A stretch of DNA of 64,000 nucleotides, taken from contig JABYQU010000059.1 in NCBI GenBank assembly GCA_022264855.1, positions 1-64,000 of the forward strand, read 5' to 3'. The position numbers were made by a program, and so were the translations under genes. Every line of letters starts with the position of its first letter. Positions within the stretch are counted from its first letter, which is position 1. Below, piece after piece: positions 56,762 through 64,000 of this stretch. Source of the stretch: Lenzites betulinus. Lineage: Eukaryota > Basidiomycota > Agaricomycetes > Polyporales > Polyporaceae. The notes beneath the pieces are model-generated. The model saw only the letters and a program-made list of their open reading frames with translations. It did no database searches and was not told the origin of the DNA.

Positions 56762-57452
56762 TGCGTCCGCCTCGACCCGCGAGGCAGATTCATGCTGGAT
56801 GTCTCCCGCCGGGATCATCGTGTCGGTCGTTCGAATGGAGGTTTGGATTGGTTGGTGCGGACGATCCTGGTGAGCTGCTCGGAACACATCCTAAACATAC
56901 GACGTAGAATGTTGTTGTAAATCTACGTACGCTCTTTGTATACACTATCTCTTGCTTGTATCTGAGGCCTATAATACTTGAGCCGGGCGGTAGGGCCCGT
57001 TGCCGCGGGTGATGTATCTATCATCCCCATCTTTGGAGGGTACCGGTCCATTCTGATATATACACCTTAGAGGGCTGTAGCAGACGAGCAGGAGCGAGAT
57101 GATAGGGAGCGGTATGGTTCTCGAGTTCGATGCCGGCTGCAGCTGGAGTGGGCGCAATTGCGCTGGATGATTCCAGATTTTGTTGCTTTGATCAACCCAT
57201 ATCTGTCTAGAGTTCTATCTATCTGACTTGCACCCCAAGTGGATATCATCTTGTGTAACGGTTACTGAGGGAACTTGAAGCTATGAATCAACGAGGTACC
57301 AAACATTTCAAGGGTGCTGATACTGCGTACCGATAGCTTATACGCAGTACTTCACTCTTTATTTACAGGTCGTACTAGATAGAACGCGGTGATCGATATT
57401 GAATGCAAATGGGGAGGAGGTCCGGCGCAAAAACAGTACTGCCGGCAAGCGA
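56762..57452. other. Intergenic, no gene seen
   Basis: About 690 bp between the hydrolase stop and tRNA-Gly. AT-rich in part. Confidence 0.5.
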
Positions 57453-57523
57453 TGCATTAAGGGGGAATCGAACCCCCGGCGGGTCGATGGCAACGACCCA
57501 GGTTACCACTACCCCATTAATGC
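57453..57523 (-). tRNA. tRNA-Gly (GCC)
   Basis: Read on the minus strand: acceptor stem GCATTAA/TTAATGC, anticodon stem GGTCG/CGACC with loop TTGCCAT (anticodon GCC), T arm GGGGG/CCCCC with loop TTCGATT, discriminator A. 71 bases, no intron. A TTTTT terminator follows on the minus strand (57429-57433). The acceptor stem has several A-T pairs, unlike the usual GCATTGG start, but all stems pair. Confidence 0.88.
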
Positions 57524-57992
57524 CTTGGTAGAAGTGCAAGTACTACGGCTATGTCGTCAGCTCCCGTAGATGATATGGGTGTTTGTGGGCGTTGTCGGAT
57601 GACTCAGCAGCCGCTTGCATGGCCACCTTGAACTTGCGCTCGACGTTCATCATTGTGACTGTCCCTCTCTGGAGATACTACCACTAGACCTCGTCTCATC
57701 TTTCTGTGCCACAGACATACTAAGGCAGTGCTGCCTGGACGTCAGCGAAGACCCTGCGTGTCTCCGAGCGGACGCGCTCCGCCCTGCTCTGTCTGGACCT
57801 CTACAGCTCCAAGACGGGCCGCGGCGCGCAGGAAAAGCTGCTTCAACATTGCAATCCGGGCGACCTTGAATGTAAGGCTGCATATATAAGAATCTCTCAT
57901 CATCGACGCGTAGACGGTTAAATCAAGCAACAGTTTGGTATGTTATTAGCCCATTCATTGCGAACTTGAAGGATGTCGTAACCTGTCCTAGC
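57524..57992. other. Intergenic with promoter of the F-box gene
   Basis: About 470 bp. TATATAAG lies at about 57883-57890, about 105 bp upstream of the chosen ATG of the F-box gene. No other feature seen. Confidence 0.5.
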
Positions 57993-59645
57993 ATGGAAGT
58001 TGTAACCACATCGCGTAGTAAACACAGAATGCAACTCACAGACGATGAACTGCGCCAATACCGCCTCGATCCCACCCCTGAGGTCGTACAGGCCGCCTGG
58101 GACACGATTCACACCCACGAATCATCCATCGCGGACCTCGAGGCGCGTATCCAGGGCCTGCTCAACGACGTGCGCGACCTGCGCTACGACCAGGCGAAGC
58201 ACCGCGCGGCGATCGAGCGCAGCATCGGCCTCATCACGCTCGCCCGCCGCCTCCCCGAGGAGCTCCTCATCCGCATCTTCACGCTCGCCATCGCGGACGG
58301 CTGGACGCGCGGGCCCGTCGTCGTGTCGCACGTGTGCGCAGGCTGGCGCAAGGCCGCGCTCGCCCCGCAGGTGTGGACGCATGTCTATGCGGAGTGCGAC
58401 GATCCGCGTGTGCTCGGGAGGACGCGCTTCTGGCTCGGGCGCGCGCGCAGCGCGGGGCTGCATCCCACGATTGTGGCGTCCTGTCGCGCCACAGATAAGC
58501 AGGTAGCGCAGCTGATGGCGCTGCTCGTGGAGAGGAGCGCACAGTGGAAGTCGCTACGGGTGGAAACAGACACGCTGAGCCTCGGACTCAACAGCCTCGT
58601 CGGCGTGCTCTACCTCTGCCGCCACCTCTGCCGCCATTCGTTTCCGGAGCTGCGCGAAGTTGAGGTGAAGACCGCGGCCCTCGACGCGGGGAGCATCCTG
58701 AATGGGGCGACAGCCCGCGTGGAGCTACTAAAGAGCACGTTCGCAGCACACAGGGCCCCCTTGCTCTCGTCCATATCTTACATCTCCACCGCCGTCCCCT
58801 TGCAGCCCATCTTCCCCGCCCACATCGCCAACCTCGTCCTCGAGATCAAGGAGAGCACCCATTCCAGCCCGCTCTCCGCCGAGAGCCTGCTTACCATCCT
58901 CGAGGCCCTCCCGCACCTGCGCGCGCTCACGCTCTCCATGCCCTGCGACTACGCGAGCGAGTACATCCCCACGCCCACCGAGGACCTCGGCGAGCGCGCG
59001 GCGCTGCTCCCCGCGCTCGAGGCGCTCACGCTGTACGGTCCGACGGACATGAACGGGTTCCTCCTGCACCTGCGCCCGCCGGCGCTGCGCGCGCTCCGCC
59101 TGCGGTCCCTCGGCGACCTCGGGCTCTGCCGGCACTCGATCGCACCGACCCTGATATGCTTCCTGTGCTTTTGGGCGCCGCCGCTGCGCCTGCTCGAGCT
59201 GCACGACATCGACCTCACGCCGAAGGAAATGGCGGACATGCTCAGGGTACTGCCGGACCTGCGCGAGCTAAGGCTGCACGAGTGCGCGATTGGGGACGCG
59301 ACGGTGCGGCTGTTGCACGGGCCGGAGGGGCTGTGCCCGAGGCTGGCGAGGGTGGACTTTAGGTGGTGTGGGCATTTGCGCGGACGTGCGCTCGTGGACC
59401 TTGTGAGGAGTCGGAGGCATGATGCGGGGGAGGGCGCGCAGGATGTGCGAGAGGAAACGGCGGCGGACCCGATCGAGGAGGTGGGCGTTATCAATTGCTG
59501 TTTCGTCACTGAGGAGGACGTGTTGGACCTGGCACGGATGACGGTGTGCAGGCTCGTCATGCGCGAGCAGGATGACTATTGTCGTGAGTGTCTTTTTCTC
59601 TGTGACAATCCGTCGGCCGGTAACGCTGACGAAATGGCTGGTTGA
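57993..59645 (+). CDS. F-box/LRR-like protein (SCF substrate adaptor candidate)
   Basis: Single-exon gene. The start is taken at ATG 57993 (MEVVTTSRSKHRMQ); another ATG lies at 58029. A short coiled part (HESSIADLEARIQGLLND) precedes the F-box-like region LARRLPEELLIRIFTLAI...VVSHVCAGWRKAALAPQVWTH (about 58236-58380). LRR-like hydrophobic repeats follow, such as LPHLRALTLSMP, LPALEALTLYGP, ALRALRLRSLGDLGL, LRLLELHDIDLTP and LPDLRELRLHECAI, then FRWCGHLRGRALVDL. This is the standard layout of the large agaricomycete F-box families, which recruit proteins to SCF ubiquitin ligases; the target is unknown. Stop TGA at 59643-59645. Its 3' end is duplicated as a relic at 62911-63283. Confidence 0.83.
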   Translation: MEVVTTSRSKHRMQLTDDELRQYRLDPTPEVVQAAWDTIHTHESSIADLEARIQGLLNDVRDLRYDQAKHRAAIERSIGLITLARRLPEELLIRIFTLAIADGWTRGPVVVSHVCAGWRKAALAPQVWTHVYAECDDPRVLGRTRFWLGRARSAGLHPTIVASCRATDKQVAQLMALLVERSAQWKSLRVETDTLSLGLNSLVGVLYLCRHLCRHSFPELREVEVKTAALDAGSILNGATARVELLKSTFAAHRAPLLSSISYISTAVPLQPIFPAHIANLVLEIKESTHSSPLSAESLLTILEALPHLRALTLSMPCDYASEYIPTPTEDLGERAALLPALEALTLYGPTDMNGFLLHLRPPALRALRLRSLGDLGLCRHSIAPTLICFLCFWAPPLRLLELHDIDLTPKEMADMLRVLPDLRELRLHECAIGDATVRLLHGPEGLCPRLARVDFRWCGHLRGRALVDLVRSRRHDAGEGAQDVREETAADPIEEVGVINCCFVTEEDVLDLARMTVCRLVMREQDDYCRECLFLCDNPSAGNADEMAG

Positions 59646-60002
59646 CTACCAGGCACGTGCGGATGCTGCGAAAACCAGAGGTACCGGACGAGGCTGCGGC
59701 TTCGGCATATGTCCGAACTTATAGAGGAGGGCAGCAACATAAAGCTCGTGTTGTAGAACGTGTGCGCAGCCCTACAGAGCAGCTAGATTCCTCCTTGTCA
59801 AGACCCGTCATTGGAGCCCGTTCACGCCACCCTCGTTGGATGAATATATTTCGTTGACCATCTTCGGTCAGTCCCCAGATATACATATTAGAAGCCAACT
59901 AACGAGAATTCGGATCACTCGCTTCGTCGCAATACATCGGTACAGTATGTACTATCATATGGCTACATTGAAAATAAACACCTATGAAAGCCACTCCTCC
60001 AT
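59646..60002. other. Convergent 3' region of F-box gene and P450-5
   Basis: About 357 bp. Parts of it recur at about 63190-63427, for example CAGCGTACCG near the P450 stop. No gene seen. Confidence 0.5.
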
Positions 60003-62401
60003 TCACGGCTGGGCTCCGTCACCAGCGTACCGCCCCACCCTGAGCCACATCTCCGGCTTCAGGCTCTCCTTGCTCGCGCTTGGGAATGCGACGGCGGAGA
60101 TGTGCCAATGGATCGGTGTCGCGCAGCGCTCGAAGGTGAAGTGCGCGAGCAGGCTGGACAACACAACCTCTGCAAGGAAATCTTCAGAACACTGGTACAT
60201 GGAAGAAGACGTCGGGCACGATACGCACTCATCTCCAGTTGAGAGAATGTGAAGCCACTGCATCGCGCTGATAAGTATCTCGGCCATTCGTTCCAGATGT
60301 TCAGGACTTACATGCATGAACGGTTCCCTCCAACGAACGTCATCCTACACGTGTCAATCGATCGCATAAGCACTATGGCGACGAGGGGGGGTATGTGTAA
60401 CATGACAACGTACAGGTGGGAGTAGACGCCGGGTATCTCCGCATCTTCGACAGCCTTCGGGAGCGGCGCAAGCCAGCGCTCCGGCTTCCACTCTTCAGCG
60501 TCCTCACCCCAGAGCGCCTTGTTGCGGTTGCACGCCCTGACGCCGACGAGCACGTTCGTGCCTTTGGGGACGGCGATGCGGGTCAGCATGGATCCGTCCT
60601 CACCGGGCATAGGTCGGGACAGCGGGAGGGTTGTGTCGCGGAATGCCCTGCGCTGACGCTCGTCATGTAGGCCAGAAGCAGTGTGTAGGGTGGTGCTTAC
60701 TGGCGGAGGGCAAGTGGCGCCGGCGGGAACCTGTAAATCTACTGATTGGCGCGACGTGCTCGACACGCGGCGGGAGGACTTACAATCGTAGAGTCTCTTT
60801 GCAGATCGCGTCGAGGTACGGTAACGAGTTCAGCGTATCATACGGGAGATTGCCATCCCCCGCTTCAAGGATCTCTTGCCGGACCTTGGCCTGGGCTTCG
60901 GGGTGCTCGGAGAGAAGCTGTAGGATGTGTGACATGAGGTGCGAGGTTGTATCTGTGGCCGCAAAAAGGAGTGCGCTAGAAGAAAGCGTCAGTTATCGAG
61001 CGTTCCACTTACGACACATTGGCATCAATACGGCGACGTACTTGATCTGTCCGACGATCTGGTCGTCTGGAAGCCGCTCGGCCTCGTCAGTAGCCATGTT
61101 CGCCTTCACTAATTCCAGATTCACCGTCAGCACCAGCCTCCGTGCGCAGGCCGGAAAGGACGAGCTCACGTAGAATACTCATGATATCCTTCCCCGTGGC
61201 GTATTCGCCCTTCCGCATAGCGGCCTTCTTCTCTTCGACGATCTTGACCGAGGTCTGGTGCAAGACGTGCACGACGCGCTTAAGCTTCTGCGCGCGCACG
61301 ATAGGGATGTGGTCGACGATCCAACGGCGGAGCCACGCGGGCCCGAGCTGGGTGAAGATGGGGGGGATTTGTCGGATGACCATCATTTCCGGGGAGAATG
61401 TGAGAGGCCTGTCGGCCTGTGAGTTATCGACCCGATGTGGTGAAGCACTCGCCGACGACTTACAGGAAGTCCATCGCTGCCATGGTGAATGGGTCGGTTG
61501 CATCGTCCGATGTGAGGGGGTCGAAGGAATACCCTATCCCCGCTTGGCCGATGATCTCAAGCGCGGTACGTCCCATCCATTCGAGCATGTCGAGGTCTCG
61601 TGGTGCGCCTTCGACGCGTTGTGAGATAGCATCGACGAGCTGTATATACTGTTAGTGGTCGCGATGGACCAAATGGAAACGGAAGCGAGACGCACCCTGT
61701 TAGTGACTTCATAGAAGACGGGAGTCAGGGCACGAAGGTGTGCAGCCGAGAACACCGGCGTGAGCATCTTGCGCTGCCTGCGATGCGTGTCACCTATCCC
61801 AGAGGAGGGTCAGTCACTCTATAGGATGTTCACCATAATATGGACGCAGTCACGTACCATGTACGCTGAGAAGTCCTGGACCCAGCAACAGATTGGTAGA
61901 GCTATCATGGGAGACCCGGGTGAGTATAGGCGCTGAAATCTTTTGAAGTATGCAGATCCGACTGACAGACTGGCCCATTCCATCATGTCATATGTGCCTG
62001 GTTCCTTGAGGCAAATACTTTGCAGCGCAGCAGGATCGAATGCATAGAGCCATTTGCGCTACGAGATAAGCCATTGAACTGAGCACAAACTGACTGCGAA
62101 TGGAGAAAAAGAACATACCCCCAACACCGCATTAATCTTCACAACACCGCCATACTGGGTGGCGACCTTGTCGTGAAACCCCCAAGCATCCGCGTCGAAC
62201 AAATCAGCTAGATTTCCTACAAACAAACGCGGTGAGATTAGCGATGTATCGTAATGGAGTTGCGCCCGTTTGCTGACCAGATATGATCGAGCTCGACGGC
62301 GGGCCGGCCACAACGTCTAAGGGCGACTTCACAAACAGCGGGCGTACCAGAGTCCATATGCCCCAGAGAAACACAACCAAGACGACGATATATAGAATCA
62401 T
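60003..62401 (-). CDS. Cytochrome P450 monooxygenase (P450-5)
   Basis: Start ATG 62399-62401 with anchor MILYIVVLVVFLWGIWTLVR and hinge SPLDVVAGPPSSSIISG. Then GNLADLFDADAWGFHDKVAT, YGGVVKINAVLG, DPAALQSICLKEPGTYDMME, FSAAHLRALTPVFYEVTN, I-helix LLFAATDTTSHLMSHILQLL (about 60900-60980), YLDAICKETLRL (ExxR, about 60785-60820), WGEDAEEWKPERWLAPLP (about 60460-60515) and heme loop TFVGGNRSCM (about 60310-60340). The last exon ends MWLRVGRYAGDGAQP with TGA at 60003-60005. About twelve introns. The I-helix reads AATDTT instead of the common AGxDT, but acid and Thr are kept. Close paralogue of the cut-off P450-6 and more distant relative of P450-2. Looks functional. Confidence 0.88.
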
Positions 62402-62910
62402 AGAGCCTTATCTTGAGGGAAGCTATTCACCCCGCTGTGAACAGTGAGGGATGTCGGAGCAGCAGTGGACGGAAACGCTTTGCTAACATCCCCTTGGCTT
62501 TTAAAGTACGATCCGGTGCATGCACATGTCATGGGCGCGACATGGTAAGCAAGACCATCGATACAATCCATCACTGAACTCTCCTGTATCATTATGTAGT
62601 CGGGCACAGAGGGGGATGGCAGTGGCACTGCGCCTTACCTTACAACGTCCGAAGACTCACCACTGCCTCCAAACCTTTCAGCGGACCTGGCCTGGCGTGT
62701 GCAGCGCGCTGATACAAGCAGGGAAACATCGCCACGCCTGCCACAGCCGACCCCTAGATCTATCTTCATGCAAACGCGGAAAAGGGGAGGACGGAAGACC
62801 GCGTGGGCGGTTGAACGTACCTGCGTTTTTCGGTGAACATTCCTTAGTGGTGTGGGCGTTTGCGATCATCTACACTACAGTCCGCTCGCGCCATGGAAGT
62901 TGGAGACTAG
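62402..62910. other. Intergenic, no gene seen
   Basis: About 510 bp upstream of P450-5. A TTTAAAAG word near 62499-62506 could serve as a TATA-like element. Confidence 0.45.
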
Positions 62911-63283
62911 CATTTGCGCGGGCGTGCGCTTCCGAATCGTTGTGGACAAGTTGTACGGAGACCCGGAGGCGCCGGGCGCCGGCGCGCACGACGTGCGAGG
63001 GAGTCGTCCGATCGAGTCGGAGGTTGGCAATTCAAGCTGTACATGTTTCGTTTCGGAGGAGAACATGTTGGACCTGGCGCGGGTGACGAGGTGCGGGCTC
63101 AGCATGTGCCACTCGGAGGACTGTTATCGTGAGTATCTCTTGCTTGGTGATAATGTGTCGGTGGACGACGCTGACGGGTTCGTCGGTTTGATATCCGGTT
63201 CGGGCGGAGGCTGCGATAAACAGAGATACCGGACGAGCTCCGAGCCTATAGAGAAGGGCAACAAGATGAAGCTCGTATTGTGA
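62911..63283 (+). pseudogene. Relic of the F-box gene 3' end
   Basis: Starting at CATTTGCGCGGGCGTGCGCT it matches the 3' coding end of the F-box gene from about 59390. The first part (HLRGRAL) is in one frame. The second (SEENMLDLARVTRCGLSM and CHSEDCYREYLLLGDN) is in another, matching TEEDVLDLARMTVCRLVM and DDYCRECLFLCDN of the intact gene. No F-box or LRR part and no start remain. It is followed, as in the parent locus, by a minus-strand P450. Confidence 0.8.
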
Positions 63284-63427
63284 GCATGTATGCGCAGTCT
63301 GGGGAGAATTTAGATGGCTCGTTTTCGCGAGACATCATTACAGTATGTACTATCACTGGCACGCCGTAGCTACATTGATGATTGATGACACGTGGATGAC
63401 ACACCTATGAAAGCGACCCTCCTCCAT

Positions 63428-64000
63428 TCATGGCTTGACCCCGTCGCCAGCGTACCGACCTACCCTAAGCCACATCTCTGGTTTCATGCTATCTTTACTC
63501 GCACTCGGGAATGTGATGGCGGAGATGCGCCAGTGGATGGGCGTCGCAGAGCGCTCGAAGGTGAAGTGGGCGAGCAGGCTGGACAGCACGACCTCTGCCA
63601 GTGAAGGTTTAGAATACAATCGCACGGGGAGGTATCGTGGGGACGACACGCACTCATCTCTAGTTGGGAGAATGTGAAGCCGCTGCACCGCCGTGCGGGT
63701 TAGCATCTCGGCATTCGTTTCAGATTCGCGGGACTTACATGCATGAGCGGCCTCCCCCCACGAACGTCATCCTATACGTATCGATCCCATCAGCACAGGA
63801 CCGAGAGAGGAGTATAAGAGGATACAACGCACAAGTTAGAGTAAACTCCGGGTATTGATGCCTCCTCGACGGCCTTCGGGAGCGGCGCGAGCCAGCGCTC
63901 CGGCTTCCACTCTTCAGCGTCCTCACCCCAGAGCGCCTTGTTACGGTTGCACGCCCTGACGCCGACGAGCACGTTCGTGCCTTTGGGAATAATGACGCGA
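63428..64000 (-). CDS. Cytochrome P450 (P450-6), partial, continues beyond the window
   Basis: Only the C-terminal third is inside the window. From the right edge: VIIPKGTNVLVGVRACNRNK, ALWGEDAEEWKPERW, LAPLPKAVEEASIPGVYSNL (about 63842-63985), heme loop TFVGGGRSCM (about 63735-63765), VVLSSLLAHFTFERSATPIH (about 63530-63600) and the end MWLRVGRYAGDGVKP with TGA at 63428-63430. Nearly identical in layout to P450-5 (60003-62401), including the intron after SCM. It is the second half of a tandem [F-box, P450] duplication. Whether the gene is whole cannot be told. Confidence 0.85.

Noticed and set aside
57454..57523. Reading the tRNA-Gly region as part of a protein gene
   Set aside because: All four cloverleaf stems pair and a Pol III terminator follows; no open frame of interest crosses it.
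58045..58506. 153-codon Arg/Ser/Ala-rich frame inside the F-box gene
   Set aside because: Shadow frame caused by high G+C at third positions; the long frame carries the F-box and LRR pattern.

Overview
The window looks like nuclear DNA of a white-rot basidiomycete (Agaricomycetes, probably Polyporales-like). The genes are broken by many short introns of about 45-70 bp. They include a class II secreted manganese peroxidase, six cytochrome P450s of basidiomycete type, a DUF6589 gene and an F-box/LRR gene. Species and chromosome cannot be read from the sequence.

Layout. 1-14 kb is accessory DNA. It holds a spacer crowded with perfect or near-perfect palindromes, a coiled-coil gene, a DUF6589 gene and a RecQ-type helicase gene transcribed divergently, then a tandem array of a 912-bp unit (three full copies plus one partial). 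A ~54-bp inverted repeat (3369-3422 and 13501-13554) brackets the DUF6589/helicase/array block, which suggests a mobile or rearranged element. 14.4-18.4 kb holds a G-rich tract and a CSC1/OSCA-type channel gene whose start codon appears to be split by an intron. 19-28 kb holds tRNA-Met, two convergent P450s and a PIG-L (GPI12) deacetylase. 30-33 kb holds a DUF3455 secreted protein and a trypsin-like pseudogene. 34-40 kb holds a tandem P450 pair convergent with a short-type manganese peroxidase. 42-48 kb holds RPA subunit 3, a CFA20-domain protein and a Ser-rich unknown gene.

48.2-50.8 kb carries the most striking gene. It encodes a predicted secreted precursor with a signal peptide, an N-terminal domain with two CSRCG knuckles, and ten tandem repeats, each on its own phase-0 exon. 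Each repeat has a small two-Cys core (WCLRCIGGNW or WCNRGCEGGNW). Nine of the ten cores are followed by a Lys-Arg Kex2-type site and then Glu-Pro/Glu-Ala dipeptides. This is the architecture of Kex2-processed repeat peptide precursors (alpha-factor-like or dikaritin-like) and is the best candidate here for an undescribed secreted-peptide system.

52-64 kb holds a second identical tRNA-Met, a DUF1295 membrane protein divergent from an alpha/beta hydrolase, tRNA-Gly, an F-box/LRR gene, and a segmental duplication in which [F-box 3' end + P450] is repeated. The second F-box copy is only a relic and the last P450 runs off the window. Functionally the window mixes lignin and xenobiotic oxidation (peroxidase, P450s, esterase), housekeeping (RPA3, GPI12, tRNAs) and mobile or repeat-rich DNA. 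Exon boundaries are read by eye from GT/GC-AG signals and may be off by a few bases.
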